Numbered from the stretch's first letter, positions 26,230 through 35,521 are shown. The stretch is 38,322 bases of DNA from Lentisphaeria bacterium (GCA_017456495.1 JAFTJI010000226.1:1-38322), one strand, 5' to 3'. Translations and numbers: made by a program. The notes: generated from the letters alone by a model not told the origin.

Positions 26230-27573
26230 TTATTTCTTTCTCTTTTTCTTCTTCAGAATGTTGCTCTTTTTGTCGAACTCAATCTTATATTCCCGGAATT
26301 TCTGGTGGGTATCGCTGCCGGGATCAAGAAGTTCCAGCATCTTTCCGCATTCCTGAGAAGCAAGATCCGGACGGTTCATCTTATTGTACTTCTGAATATT
26401 AAAGACCAGATCAGCATATATTTTCTTGTAGAGCTCCTGAGCTTTTTCAAGCTGTTTCCGGCAGATGTTCCATTCTTTCGGTTTCGGTTCAAACTGCTCA
26501 TAATAGCTCAATGCCGCGTTATACTTGTTGATCGCCAACCGGATATTCTTCGGCGATGCCTGATAATTTCTGAAGAGCTCTTCCGCCTGTACATAATACT
26601 CTTTTGCAAGATCTCGCATCTCTTCAGCAGTCAGCAAACCTGTCTGAACACTGTAAAACTGAGCCAGATCCGAAATGGCACGTTCCACCCGTTCAAAAGA
26701 GGTCTTCCCGTAAGTAGTATTTACGATGATACTGTTAAAATTGCCATTCAGCGCGAGGTCGATCCTGCGGTATGTTTCGACAGGACCTATGGGCGCATTG
26801 GAGTCATCGTTTGTCAGCTTGTGAAATTCTGTTTTTCCGATTTCTTCTTTCAGCTTTTCGATTTTATCATTTTCCAGAACTTCTTCCTTGATGAAATGTC
26901 TTCCATATTTCAAATCATCAACAGTAAAGATCACTTTATTTCCCTCAATCTTCACCTCAAACCGGAAGACATTGTCAGGTTTTGTGATGATCTTTTCATA
27001 GTAGAGGAAGAATGGATGTTTCATAGGCACTTTTTTCGACTTTTCTGCCTCAAGTTTTTTCTGGTCGCTCCATACCATGAAGCTGAAGATACCGGCGATG
27101 GGGATAGTGATAACGATCAAAGTGAAGATCAGATTTCCGAGTCTGCTCTTCTTTTTTCCGCCCTGATCCCTGGCGGCATTCTTCTGACCACCGCCGAAAA
27201 TGGAATATTTTGATTTTCTGATTTCGCTTGCCAAATCCGGCTGATCTGACTGCGCGGAAGATCCGTCAGAAGTAACAGATGCTTTCTGAGCCTGTCCGAA
27301 CTTAAATTTCTGATTTCCCACACCGATCAGGTCTCCGGGGGAAAGTTTTTGTTTTTGTGTGATCTGCTGAGATCCGATAAATGTTCCGGTGGAACTTCCG
27401 AGGTCTTCGATATACCAATCTTTTCCATCAAATGAGATCATTGCGTGGTATTGAGAAACTTCGCCGTCAGTAAGCTGGAGATCATTGTCGGACTCACTGC
27501 CGATACTGATCCCGGGCGGGGTCAATTGACAGCGGGAGCCCTTGTTACTCCCATTTAAAAAAATCAAATCCAT
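26230..27573 (-). CDS. FHA-domain transmembrane protein
   Basis: 447 aa. An N-terminal FHA phosphopeptide-binding domain (about 1-95) shows SIGSESDNDLQL, SQYHAMI (His43) and DLGSSTGTFIGSQ. A linker and basic patch precede one transmembrane helix at about 147-168 (LIFTLIVITIPIAGIFSFMVW). The C-terminal about 280 residues are extracytoplasmic and contain TPR-like helices (AEELFRNYQASPKNIRLAINKYNAALSYYEQF is the clearest part). The chosen start MDLIFLNG has AAGGGA upstream; the 54 codons before it overlap the DUF192 gene and look spurious. A cytoplasmic FHA suggests regulation by Ser/Thr phosphorylation, but no kinase gene is in the window. Confidence 0.85.
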   Translation of the reverse strand: MDLIFLNGSNKGSRCQLTPPGISIGSESDNDLQLTDGEVSQYHAMISFDGKDWYIEDLGSSTGTFIGSQQITQKQKLSPGDLIGVGNQKFKFGQAQKASVTSDGSSAQSDQPDLASEIRKSKYSIFGGGQKNAARDQGGKKKSRLGNLIFTLIVITIPIAGIFSFMVWSDQKKLEAEKSKKVPMKHPFFLYYEKIITKPDNVFRFEVKIEGNKVIFTVDDLKYGRHFIKEEVLENDKIEKLKEEIGKTEFHKLTNDDSNAPIGPVETYRRIDLALNGNFNSIIVNTTYGKTSFERVERAISDLAQFYSVQTGLLTAEEMRDLAKEYYVQAEELFRNYQASPKNIRLAINKYNAALSYYEQFEPKPKEWNICRKQLEKAQELYKKIYADLVFNIQKYNKMNRPDLASQECGKMLELLDPGSDTHQKFREYKIEFDKKSNILKKKKRKK

Positions 27574-27584
27574 AATATTATCCC

Positions 27585-27962
27585 TTATTTTCTTCTGTTT
27601 TCCGGTAATATAGCACCGTTTTCTGCATTTTCCAATCGGAGAACATCGCCTTTTACAGTTTCTGTCCGCGCAATCGTTCCAGCCGGCAGTTCGATCGTCC
27701 CCCATGCACCGGGTTCTATCAAACTCGGCTTCCACGGGCGGACTTCCGGATATACTCCGAGAACGGTTCCATTCTTATCAATAAACAGTACATCAATCGT
27801 CATTCCCATGAAAAATGTGTGGATCGCAGAACAGCGGGGGAAAAACATTCCGTCAAATCCGGAAAAATCATGCCCGATCAAGCCGCGGAACCTGGTTCCC
27901 AAGCCGGTTGCCCAGACTTCATTTTCTGATATCACACAATTTCTGGTCTGATTCAGGATCAT
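27585..27962 (-). CDS. DUF192 family protein
   Basis: 125-aa DUF192 protein. Family marks: RFRGLIGHDF, GMFFPRCSAIHTFFMGMTIDVLFIDKNG, then PWKPSLIEPGAW and ELPAGTI. The fold is a small beta-barrel and the biochemical role is not established. No signal peptide is seen. It lies between tadC and the FHA gene, with gaps of only 6 and 11 bp, and DUF192 genes are known to accompany Tad clusters in other bacteria. Confidence 0.88.
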   Translation of the reverse strand: MILNQTRNCVISENEVWATGLGTRFRGLIGHDFSGFDGMFFPRCSAIHTFFMGMTIDVLFIDKNGTVLGVYPEVRPWKPSLIEPGAWGTIELPAGTIARTETVKGDVLRLENAENGAILPENRRK

Positions 27963-27968
27963 CTGCCG

Positions 27969-28847
27969 TCAGCTCCCCATAATATTGAACGCCTGCATCA
28001 TGATGGGTGCCAGCAGAAGGATCAGAACAGAGGGGAAAATGAAAACAACCACCGGGAACAGAATTTTCACAGGGGTTTCATTGGCAAGTTTTTCTGCCAG
28101 CGCAAACCGTTTCATCCGGAGCTGGTCACTCTGGATTTTCAGCAGCTGACCGATACTGACCCCCATTTCATCAGCCTGAACGATGGAACCGACAACTGAC
28201 ATCAGTTCCGGCTGGTGAACGCGTTCTGCCATTTCGCGGAGCGCGACCTGGCGTTTTTTTCCAAGTTGGATCTCGTGGAGCGCGCGGGAGAACTCTTCCG
28301 TCAGAGCATCTTTTTTCCGCTTCGCAAGAATATCCCGCAGCGCAGAAAGAAAATCTTTACCGGCTTCAACCGAAAGCGTCAGAAGGTCCAGAAGGTTCGG
28401 CAGTGCTTTCATGATTTCCATGTGACGTTTTGCCATGGAACTTTTCAGCCAGAGAGTGGGCCAGAATGAGAGCATGGCTCCCAGCAGGATCCCCAGCATG
28501 CCGCTGCCGGTCGCAAGCAGGATCAGCGTGATACTCAATCCAACAATGGGACTGAGAATGACAAGCCCGAGATACTGCTCCACTGTCAGGACTTCATCCA
28601 GTCCGGCAGCACCGATTTTCTGCTCTGCATCGGTGCGCGCACGTTCAAAGCCCTTCGACTGGGTCAGTCTCCTTGTGCTTGGTTCCAGTATCAGCAAAAA
28701 ACGGAACCAGAGCGGAAAGTATTTCGGTTTTTCTTTGATCGCATTCGGGTCAACATCCACGTTTCCCATAAACTGGAACAGCAGGAGGAGAAAACAGGTT
28801 CCTGCAACTCCGGCACAAAGAGCAGCTGCAAGTGTTACAATATTCAT
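27969..28847 (-). CDS. tadC: Tad/type II secretion system F-family protein TadC
   Basis: 292-aa inner-membrane platform protein. An N-terminal transmembrane helix (about 5-25), a pair of helices around 95-135 (LVILSPIVGLSITLILLATG and MLGILLGAMLSFWPTLWL), the GspF/T2SSF cytoplasmic domain (about 140-255: LPNLLDLLTLSVEAGKDFLSAL) and a C-terminal helix (KILFPVVVFIFPSVLILLLAP). Strong AAGGAGG start site. It follows tadB by 11 bp. Partner of TadB in pilus or secretion assembly. Confidence 0.88.
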   Translation of the reverse strand: MNIVTLAAALCAGVAGTCFLLLLFQFMGNVDVDPNAIKEKPKYFPLWFRFLLILEPSTRRLTQSKGFERARTDAEQKIGAAGLDEVLTVEQYLGLVILSPIVGLSITLILLATGSGMLGILLGAMLSFWPTLWLKSSMAKRHMEIMKALPNLLDLLTLSVEAGKDFLSALRDILAKRKKDALTEEFSRALHEIQLGKKRQVALREMAERVHQPELMSVVGSIVQADEMGVSIGQLLKIQSDQLRMKRFALAEKLANETPVKILFPVVVFIFPSVLILLLAPIMMQAFNIMGS

Positions 28848-28858
28848 TCCAAACCTCC

Positions 28859-29755
28859 TTATACGTCAATCGTTGTGATTTTCCGGATCATAAAGAACCC
28901 GGCGACAACCAGCAGAATTGCGGCGCAGATGACCAGCACCCCGACAATAGAATTGAAGAACGGACGCATCATATCCGGCGCGACCTTGCTCATTGCAAAG
29001 AGCAGCAGAAACGGCATTGCACCGATCATGTACGCCTGAAGCCTTCCCTGCGCTGTCATGGCAATCAATTTTTGCTGAATGCGGACACGTTCCCGGATCA
29101 CAGAAGCAAGACGTTCCAGAACTCCGGTCAATTCACCGCCTGTCTGACGGGCGGTACAAATCGCAACTGAAACAAGTTCAAAATCCTGAGATCCAACCCG
29201 TTTGGACATCTTTTCCAAAGCATCGTCGAAGGGAACTCCGAGACGCAGTTCCTGGATCAGAACCGTAAATTCATAGGAGATCGGCGGACGGTTTTCCGAT
29301 GCAATCAAATCCAATGCCTGAAGAATGCTGAATCCGGCTTTCAGGGAACCGCTGATGGAAAGAAGCGCATCTTCCAGCTGCTCGTTGAATTTCTGCAAAC
29401 GTTTCTTCTTCATGTGTTTCAGAACCGCACGCGGGATCGGAAAACAGACTGCTGCTCCGATCATTCCAACCAGAATGATCATCGGCATGTCCGGCGATTC
29501 GGCAACGATAGAAACCAAAAGGATCCCGAGAAACATTCCCAGCGCAGAAACACCGAGACTCAAGTCAAACACTCTGCCTGCAGGCATGGAAAGAAGAATA
29601 TCTTCATACTCGATCCCGGTTTCCCGGATATAACGTTCCTTATACTTCGCACTTGTCTCTGTCATGAAGTTGATCACAACCAGAGAGGCAAATGTTACAG
29701 CCGCAGCCGCACACAATCCGGCGAGAAAAGTCAAATTATGAAACAGTTCCGACAT
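28859..29755 (-). CDS. tadB: Tad/type II secretion system F-family protein TadB
   Basis: 298-aa inner-membrane platform protein with the same architecture as TadC. Transmembrane helices lie near 10-28, 80-125 and 240-290. The T2SSF domain has QLEDALLSISGSLKAGFSIL and ARQTGGELTGVLERLASVIRER, a typical TadB signature. A GTG at 29761 would overlap the upstream ATPase gene, but the ATG at 29755 has the better spacing (9 nt) from GGAGG. Confidence 0.9.
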   Translation of the reverse strand: MSELFHNLTFLAGLCAAAAVTFASLVVINFMTETSAKYKERYIRETGIEYEDILLSMPAGRVFDLSLGVSALGMFLGILLVSIVAESPDMPMIILVGMIGAAVCFPIPRAVLKHMKKKRLQKFNEQLEDALLSISGSLKAGFSILQALDLIASENRPPISYEFTVLIQELRLGVPFDDALEKMSKRVGSQDFELVSVAICTARQTGGELTGVLERLASVIRERVRIQQKLIAMTAQGRLQAYMIGAMPFLLLFAMSKVAPDMMRPFFNSIVGVLVICAAILLVVAGFFMIRKITTIDV

Positions 29756-29757
29756 GA

Positions 29758-31482
29758 TCACATTCCTCCGTTAGGTCCCTGCCGCCCCTCTGAAAAGATA
29801 TTCAGATCAAGCGGAAGTCCGGATCGTTTGATGTCCTCCATGAATGACGGCATGCTTCCGGAGGGAACGTACCTTCCGATGATCTTGCCATCTTCTGACC
29901 AGCCATCCTGTTTGAACTCAAACAAAGTCTGCATGGTGATGATATCTCCTTCCATGCGGGTGATTTCACTGATGTCGATCACCTTACGGGAACCGTCTTT
30001 TTCGCGGGTGATCTGCACAATAATGGAGATCGCACTGGCAATCTGTTCCCGGATCGCCCGCAGCGGAAGATCAAATCCAGCCATCAGGACCAGCGTTTCC
30101 AGTCGTGCAAGAGCATCGCGCGGCGAGTTCGCGTGGATCGTTGTCAGAGAACCGTCATGACCGGTATTCATTGCCTGCAGCATGTCAAGAGCTTCTCCGC
30201 CGCGGCACTCCCCGATCACGATCCGGTCGGGACGCATACGCAATGAGTTGCGGACAAGGTCACGGATCGTGATCTCTCCCTTGCCTTCAATGTTGGGCGG
30301 GCGGGATTCCAGACGGACAACGTGGTCCTGCCGCAGCTGAAGTTCTGCCGCGTCTTCAATGGTGATGATACGGTCGGTGTCCGGAAGGAAGGAACTCAAA
30401 ATGTTCAGAAGAGTCGTTTTCCCGGAACCAGTACCCCCGGAGATAATAATATTTTTCCGCAATTTCACGCACAGATCCAGAAACGTTGCCATGTTCCGGG
30501 AGATAGAGCCGAAGGCAATCAGGTTGTCGACCTGGAGCGGTGTCTTGGAGAATTTACGGATGGTGATAGAGGGACCGACGAGGGAGAGCGGCGGGATGAT
30601 GGCGTTCACACGGGAACCGTCTTTCAAACGGGCATCCACCATGGGGGAGCTTTCATCAATACGTCTTCCCAGAGGAGATACGATGCGCTCAATAGCAGAA
30701 ATCACCTGCTGGTCATCGGCAAACGCCATATCTGTTCGGTAAAGGACCCCTTTATGTTCCACATAGACCTGATCCGGACCGTTGACCATGATTTCTGAAA
30801 TATCGTCCCGGTTGATCAAATCTTCCAACGGACCGAGACCGATGGCTTCATGGATCAGCTCATGTTCGATTTTTTCTCTGGTGACTCCTGAAGGCAGCGG
30901 GATGTTTAACGCCTGCATGATCTCGTGGATCGTCTGTTTTGCCTGTTCTTCCAGGACCTCCTGAGCTGTTCCGGAAAGAGCAAGCCGTTTCAGATTCAGC
31001 CGCTTCAACAGCTCCACATGGGCAAGCCGTTTGATCTCCTGTACGACTTCCCGGTTTGCCGGAGAGATGCCGGATATTTCCAGAATGGGAATGGAATCAT
31101 CCCGTTTTACAGGTTTCGGCGGAGGCGGTGCGGAGGGGGTCGGTTGTGGGGCAGCTTCTTCCATCCGGGGAACAGCTTTCTGATTCAGCTGCGGTTTATA
31201 TCCTTTATAATAGACAATACCGTTTCCGATCCGGAGTTCATCTCCGGGGGTGAAATCCATTCCGGTATCGCCGATTTCTGAACCGTTGATAAATGTTCCC
31301 CGGCAAAGATCAAACACCTTGATCCCATGTTCGGAAACTTCAAAACGGCAATGCCGCGGCTGAATGCTCTCTTCCGACAGTGAGATATGAGAAGCCGGAC
31401 TCGAGCCGACTCTGTAGATCCCGGGAAACAACTGAACAGTTGTCTCTTCATACCCCGGGAGTGCTATTACGATATCAGGCAT
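29758..31482 (-). CDS. cpaF: FHA-domain fused TadA/CpaF secretion ATPase
   Basis: 574 aa. An N-terminal FHA domain (about 1-95: RVGSS 24-28, QPRHC with His44, [10 protein letters not shown] 61-70) is joined by a Pro-rich linker (about 110-130) to a CpaF/TadA hexameric ATPase. ATPase marks: [13 protein letters not shown], Walker [10 protein letters not shown] (349-357), Walker B region RIVIGE (420-425), His box [12 protein letters not shown] (441-452). It powers Tad pilus assembly or secretion. The FHA fusion suggests that the ATPase is recruited or gated by a phosphothreonine partner. Ordinary CpaF proteins lack this domain. Confidence 0.92.
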   Translation of the reverse strand: MPDIVIALPGYEETTVQLFPGIYRVGSSPASHISLSEESIQPRHCRFEVSEHGIKVFDLCRGTFINGSEIGDTGMDFTPGDELRIGNGIVYYKGYKPQLNQKAVPRMEEAAPQPTPSAPPPPKPVKRDDSIPILEISGISPANREVVQEIKRLAHVELLKRLNLKRLALSGTAQEVLEEQAKQTIHEIMQALNIPLPSGVTREKIEHELIHEAIGLGPLEDLINRDDISEIMVNGPDQVYVEHKGVLYRTDMAFADDQQVISAIERIVSPLGRRIDESSPMVDARLKDGSRVNAIIPPLSLVGPSITIRKFSKTPLQVDNLIAFGSISRNMATFLDLCVKLRKNIIISGGTGSGKTTLLNILSSFLPDTDRIITIEDAAELQLRQDHVVRLESRPPNIEGKGEITIRDLVRNSLRMRPDRIVIGECRGGEALDMLQAMNTGHDGSLTTIHANSPRDALARLETLVLMAGFDLPLRAIREQIASAISIIVQITREKDGSRKVIDISEITRMEGDIITMQTLFEFKQDGWSEDGKIIGRYVPSGSMPSFMEDIKRSGLPLDLNIFSEGRQGPNGGM

Positions 31483-31485
31483 GAA

Positions 31486-32283
31486 TCACTTCCTTCCGGA
31501 CATGTTGCGTTCCTGACGTTTCCGGTTGTAATTCTGGAAGTTCTTTTCGAGGAATTTCCAGTTGACGCTCTGGAGCCGCTCCACCTGTGCCGTATCTTCA
31601 TGATGACGGAGACTCAGCTGGATATATCCTTTCTGAGATGCAAACACCAGCATTTCGGCTTCTTCGGGTGTCACTTCCAGGGTGACTGTTGAGTAACTGC
31701 GGACACCGCCCTGTCCGGGAACACGGACTCCATAGTCGTTACCGGTTGCGATGACCCGCACATACTGCAGGATCGTCAATGTAATGGTATCAAGAGAGGC
31801 ATCTCCGCGGGTTCCGGGGAACTTGAACGTTCCGATCAGGTCGACATAGTTGTTCGGCTGAACCAGTCCGGAAACGGAAGCTGTCTGGTCAACAGGAATG
31901 GAAATTGCCCGGTATCCCTGCCGGATCACGGTGTTTACCCCTTCTCTTCCGGCAGCCATTGTTGCCTGAAGGTCATTCCACTGAAGCACGCTGCCGCGGC
32001 TGATGGGGAACAATGCTTTTCTGCCGATCACCAGATTTTTCTGATCCGCAGTTACTTCGCGGTTATTGGAAAGCTGGCTTCTTGCACGCTGAAATTTTTT
32101 CACTACAAGAAATTCTTCTTTGATCTCATCCCCCTCAGCAACATCTTCTTTCAACTCAAGAAGTGCAACTTCCTGCATCGTGGATTGGATCCTGGCACGT
32201 TCACTGTTGATCTGCTGGAACGTCAGAATAAATGCAAGTACACCAAAAAAAACTGCTGCGAGCAAAAGTAACTTTTGTTTCAT
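31486..32283 (-). CDS. cpaB: Flp pilus assembly protein CpaB (RcpC)
   Basis: 265 aa. One N-terminal transmembrane helix (about 5-23), then a SAF-type domain (about 42-115: EDVAEGDEIKEEFLVVKK, SRGSVLQWNDL) and the CpaB/RcpC beta-domain (RAISIPVDQTASVSGLVQPNNYVDLIGTF; TVTLEVTPEEAEMLVFASQKGYIQLSLR). In the family it sits in the periplasm and supports the secretin. First gene of the Tad run, starting after a GGAG site; promoter at 32344-32372. No secretin, pilin or prepilin peptidase gene is present in the window. Confidence 0.9.
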   Translation of the reverse strand: MKQKLLLLAAVFFGVLAFILTFQQINSERARIQSTMQEVALLELKEDVAEGDEIKEEFLVVKKFQRARSQLSNNREVTADQKNLVIGRKALFPISRGSVLQWNDLQATMAAGREGVNTVIRQGYRAISIPVDQTASVSGLVQPNNYVDLIGTFKFPGTRGDASLDTITLTILQYVRVIATGNDYGVRVPGQGGVRSYSTVTLEVTPEEAEMLVFASQKGYIQLSLRHHEDTAQVERLQSVNWKFLEKNFQNYNRKRQERNMSGRK

Positions 32284-32343
32284 CCGTCAGGTCTCCGTTC
32301 TATTTTTTGAATAAACTCTGTTTTTCTTTCCATATCGCAGAGG

Positions 32344-32372
32344 AATATAGTTCTTTAACGGATAAAAAGCAA
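32344..32372 (-). promoter_or_regulatory. Promoter of the Tad gene run
   Basis: Minus strand: TTGCTT (32367-32372), 17-bp spacer, TATATT (32344-32349), about 60 bp upstream of cpaB. The surrounding 32.35-32.45 kb is very A/T-rich. Confidence 0.5.
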
Positions 32373-32454
32373 TCAAAATTTTCAAAAAAAAGCACTTTTT
32401 CAGCAAAAATGTCAAAAAAATCAAAAAAAAATGCGTTTTTTTTTCATTCTGCTA

Positions 32455-32483
32455 TTGACTTTTTCGTATTTAGTCCTTATAAT
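32455..32483 (+). promoter_or_regulatory. Strong promoter of the zinc-ribbon small protein
   Basis: TTGACT (32455-32460), 17-bp spacer, perfect TATAAT (32478-32483). Divergent from the cpaB promoter, about 45 bp before the ATG. Confidence 0.75.
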
Positions 32484-32528
32484 TCCGCATGAATGATGAT
32501 AACCGTTAATATGAAGGAGAAATTGTCT

Positions 32529-32747
32529 ATGGTTATGTATTGTCCCTACTGCGACATCGAAATCAACGAAGCTCAATTGGAAGCTGAGGACGGCTGCTGC
32601 CCCGAATGCGGTGCTTTTATCTCACCGAGTATGGTCGTCACAGATTCTGAAGATGATTCCGAATACGATGAATTCGGCGATGAGCTTGACGGCGATGATT
32701 TCGACGATGAAGGTTTCGAAGATATGGATGATTTCGACGATAAATAA
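32529..32747 (+). CDS. Small zinc-ribbon protein with acidic tail
   Basis: 72 aa. The N-terminal half is a four-Cys zinc ribbon (CPYC at 5-8; Cys24/Cys27 in CCPEC). The C-terminal half (from about 38) is almost entirely Asp/Glu/Gly/Phe (strongly acidic and repetitive). The start at 32529 is set by AAGGAG with 9-nt spacing; an earlier in-frame ATG at 32493 lacks one. It has a near-consensus promoter and its own terminator, so it is a well-expressed single-gene unit. Function unknown; the shape suggests a nucleic-acid or protein-binding accessory factor. Confidence 0.75.
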   Translation: MVMYCPYCDIEINEAQLEAEDGCCPECGAFISPSMVVTDSEDDSEYDEFGDELDGDDFDDEGFEDMDDFDDK

Positions 32748-32775
32748 GTCCCGTTGTCAGAAAATGAACATCCTT

Positions 32776-32807
32776 GGCGCATTCTGATTTCAGAGTGTGC
32801 CTTTTTT
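32776..32807 (+). terminator. Intrinsic terminator after the zinc-ribbon gene
   Basis: 12-bp stem with two G:U pairs (32776-32787 with 32790-32801) and a 2-nt nominal loop, followed by six Ts (32802-32807). Confidence 0.8.
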
Positions 32808-32832
32808 ATTGTATTGCATACATTTTTTATTC

Positions 32833-32861
32833 TTGAATAATACAATCAAAAGTATTATATT
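32833..32861 (+). promoter_or_regulatory. Promoter of the pdxK-galK-isochorismatase unit
   Basis: TTGAAT (32833-32838), 17-bp spacer, TATATT (32856-32861), 40 bp before the kinase start and its AAGGAG site. Confidence 0.6.
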
Positions 32862-32901
32862 AATGTCATAAAAATCAGAATATCTTCAAGGAGAATAAAA
32901 G

Positions 32902-33738
32902 ATGAAGAGAGTTGTTACTATTCAGGATATTTCCTGTATCGGCAAGTGTTCCGCAACCGTTGCTCTGCCGATTATTTCTGTTATGGGATCCGAATGTGCC
33001 GTCGTTCCCACAGCTGTGCTTTCCACTCATACCATGTTTCAGGGATTCACGTTCCGCGATCTGACCAGCGACATCTCTGCAATCGTCGACCACTGGAAAA
33101 AAGAAAATTTCAAGTTCGATGCCATCTACACCGGTTATCTCGGCTCTTTTGAACAGCTCCAGCTCGTTTCTGAGTTTATTGATACCTTTAAGACGGATTC
33201 CACTGCTGTGATCATCGACCCCGTTATGGCTGATAACGGAAAACTTTATCCCGGATTCACTCCCGAATTTGCTGTGGCGATGGGGAAACTCTGCGGCAAA
33301 GCCGATGTGATCGTGCCCAACCTCACGGAAGCCGCTTACATGCTGGAAGAACCTTACTGCGGTTCCGGTTATGATGAAGCCTGGGTGAAAGGTCTCCTGA
33401 AACGCCTTGCCGGACTCGGTGCAAAAAATGTTGTCCTCACAGGAATCAGTTTTGAACCCGGACAGCTTGGAATTTATGGCTATAATGCCGTCAAAGATGA
33501 ATATTTCAGCTATTTCCACAAGCGTTTGGATGCCTCTTTCCACGGCACAGGAGATGTCTTTGCAAGCACTATGACAGGTGCTTATGTTCAGGGCAGATCC
33601 CTGCTTGAATCTCTCAAGATCGCGGCAGATTATACCGTTGAGTGCATGGACATCACTCTGAAAGATCCGGATCACGTAAATTACGCAGTAGAATTCGAAA
33701 AAGCAATTCCTTGCCTTGTAAAACGCATGCAGGCGTAA
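32902..33738 (+). CDS. Pyridoxal/pyridoxamine kinase, PfkB-like (ribokinase superfamily)
   Basis: 278-aa vitamin B6 salvage kinase that phosphorylates pyridoxal-type vitamers with ATP. Visible: the substrate-binding N-terminus (QDISCIGKCS), IYTGYLGS (75-82), IDPVMADNGKLY (105-116), VPNLTEAAYML (138-148), and the anion hole/catalytic GTGDVFAS (215-222, Asp218). Length and motifs fit PdxY/PdxK; thiamine-pathway HMP kinase is a less likely alternative. It leads a plus-strand group with galK 48 bp downstream, under a promoter at 32833-32861. Confidence 0.88.
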   Translation: MKRVVTIQDISCIGKCSATVALPIISVMGSECAVVPTAVLSTHTMFQGFTFRDLTSDISAIVDHWKKENFKFDAIYTGYLGSFEQLQLVSEFIDTFKTDSTAVIIDPVMADNGKLYPGFTPEFAVAMGKLCGKADVIVPNLTEAAYMLEEPYCGSGYDEAWVKGLLKRLAGLGAKNVVLTGISFEPGQLGIYGYNAVKDEYFSYFHKRLDASFHGTGDVFASTMTGAYVQGRSLLESLKIAADYTVECMDITLKDPDHVNYAVEFEKAIPCLVKRMQA

Positions 33739-33786
33739 TATATTATATATATACTGCAAACGTTTTAACAAGATAGGATTTGTTTT

Positions 33787-34944
33787 ATGAAACAGGAATT
33801 GATTCAGCTCTTTACGGAACATTTCGGCTATGCTCCGGAAGTTTTCTCACGCGCACCCGGAAGATTGGAAATCCTGGGAAACCACACTGATTACAATCAG
33901 GGTTTTGTGCTGAGTGCCGCCGTTGGACAGGCAACTCAGATGGTTATGGCAAAACGCAATGGCAGGATCTGCCGGATCGTCAACCCGCCTCTGGATGGGG
34001 AGTTTACCATTGATCTTGATGATCTCGATAATCCGAAGCGCGGCGACTGGACCAATTATCTGAAAGGGGGTCTCGTTGAACTCCGCCGCAGAAAAATCGA
34101 ATTCCCCGCTTTTGATCTTCTCTTCAAAAGCACCGTTCCCCTCTCTGCCGGAATGAGCAGTTCCGCCGCGCTGGAAATGGCTTTCTGCATGGCACTCAAG
34201 AAGATCGCCGGAATCGAACTGCCCCTGCCTGACTGGGCAAGAGTCGGTCAGTCTGTGGAAAATGTCTACCTCGGACTGAAAACCGGACTTCTGGATCAGT
34301 TCAGCTCTCTCTATGGAAAAAAAGATTCTCTGATCCTCTGCGACTTCCGTTCCGTGGAAGTTCTGAAAAATGTCCCCATGCCCTCCGGATGGAAGATCCT
34401 TGTGGCAAATACACTTGTCAAACACAATCTGGTGGAATCCGATTACAACCTGCGCCGGGAAAGCTGTGAACGCGCAGCAGCTGTGATCAAACAGAAGTAT
34501 CCGGAAATCACAGCTCTCCGCGATGTGGATTCTGCCATGCTGGAATCCTGTAAAGAGGATCTTGATATCATCGACTACCGCCGCGCAAAACATGTTGTCG
34601 GCGAAGATGAACGGGTCTGGAAAGCGGATGCTCTTCTGGCAGAAGATAATGTGGAAGCCTTCGGCAAACTTCTCTTTGAAAGCCACGAAAGCTCCCGTGA
34701 TTTCTTTGAAAACAGCTGCGATGAGTTGGATGCTCTTGTAGAGCTTGCCCACAATATCCCCGGCTGTGCAGGAGCCCGCTTGAGCGGCGGCGGATTCGGC
34801 GGGATCAGTATCCATCTGGTCAAAGAAGAGGATGCAGAAACTTACGCCGCCCGTCTGGCAGAAGCCTATCGCGTAAAAACCGGAAAAACCATTGAAACCA
34901 TCCTTTGCGGGATCGGTGACGGTGCTTTCTCTGAAACATTATAA
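33787..34944 (+). CDS. galK: Galactokinase
   Basis: 385-aa GHMP kinase phosphorylating galactose at C1 in the Leloir pathway. The N-terminal signature APGRLEILGNHTDYNQG (about 20-36) shows Asn where galactokinases usually have Glu (GEHTDYN). The ATP-binding motif PLSAGMSSSAALEMA (about 118-132) and the C-terminal LSGGGFGGISIHLV are present. No galT, galE or mutarotase gene is nearby. The isochorismatase-family gene follows after 17 bp. Confidence 0.9.
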   Translation: MKQELIQLFTEHFGYAPEVFSRAPGRLEILGNHTDYNQGFVLSAAVGQATQMVMAKRNGRICRIVNPPLDGEFTIDLDDLDNPKRGDWTNYLKGGLVELRRRKIEFPAFDLLFKSTVPLSAGMSSSAALEMAFCMALKKIAGIELPLPDWARVGQSVENVYLGLKTGLLDQFSSLYGKKDSLILCDFRSVEVLKNVPMPSGWKILVANTLVKHNLVESDYNLRRESCERAAAVIKQKYPEITALRDVDSAMLESCKEDLDIIDYRRAKHVVGEDERVWKADALLAEDNVEAFGKLLFESHESSRDFFENSCDELDALVELAHNIPGCAGARLSGGGFGGISIHLVKEEDAETYAARLAEAYRVKTGKTIETILCGIGDGAFSETL

Positions 34945-34961
34945 TATAAGGAAGGGTTACC

Positions 34962-35507
34962 ATGACCATTGCTGCTGAAGAAACAGTTCTTTGTATGATC
35001 GATATGCAGGAAAAATTTGCACCTGCCATCAACGCTTTTGATGAATGTCTTGCCGCTTCTGCCAAATTGATGGCTGCGGCAAAAGAGATGGGCGTAAAAG
35101 TTGTTGTCACAGAACAGAACCCGCTGAAGCTGGGTTCCACTGTTGCGCCGCTGCCGGAGTATTTCACAGAAACGACTCAGAAGATCTCCAAGCTCTCTTT
35201 CTCCTGTTTCGGTTCTGAAGAGTTCCGGAAAGCCATTGCGGAAAGCGGCTGCAAAAATCTTGTGATTGCCGGGATCGAATCTCATATTTGTGTGCTTCAG
35301 ACCGCTCTGGATGCCGCAGAACGCGGTTTTAATGTCTATCTTGCCGCAGATGCTGTTTCATCCAGAAAAGAGAATGATAAACTGCTTGCCCTTGACTTTC
35401 TCCGTTCAAAAGGGGTCAATGTCATGGCGACGGAATCGGTTATTTTCATGATTTTGGGCACTGCAGAATCCCCATTTTTCAGAAATGTGCAAAAAATTAT
35501 CAAATAA
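34962..35507 (+). CDS. Isochorismatase-family cysteine hydrolase
   Basis: 181-aa cysteine hydrolase. Catalytic triad Asp14 (MIDMQEKF), Lys77 (SKLSFSCF) and Cys110 (GIESHICVLQTA). The family includes nicotinamidases and YcaC-like hydrolases; the sequence is closer to the YcaC-like group, and the substrate is not evident. AAGGAAGG precedes the ATG. Last gene of the plus-strand group before the tRNAs. Confidence 0.88.
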   Translation: MTIAAEETVLCMIDMQEKFAPAINAFDECLAASAKLMAAAKEMGVKVVVTEQNPLKLGSTVAPLPEYFTETTQKISKLSFSCFGSEEFRKAIAESGCKNLVIAGIESHICVLQTALDAAERGFNVYLAADAVSSRKENDKLLALDFLRSKGVNVMATESVIFMILGTAESPFFRNVQKIIK

Positions 35508-35521
35508 TTTAAAAAAGTCAT

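Noticed and set aside
27574..27735. 54-codon N-terminal extension of the FHA protein
   Set aside because: Cys/Arg-rich and overlapping the DUF192 gene; the ATG at 27573 has an SD and starts the FHA fold directly.
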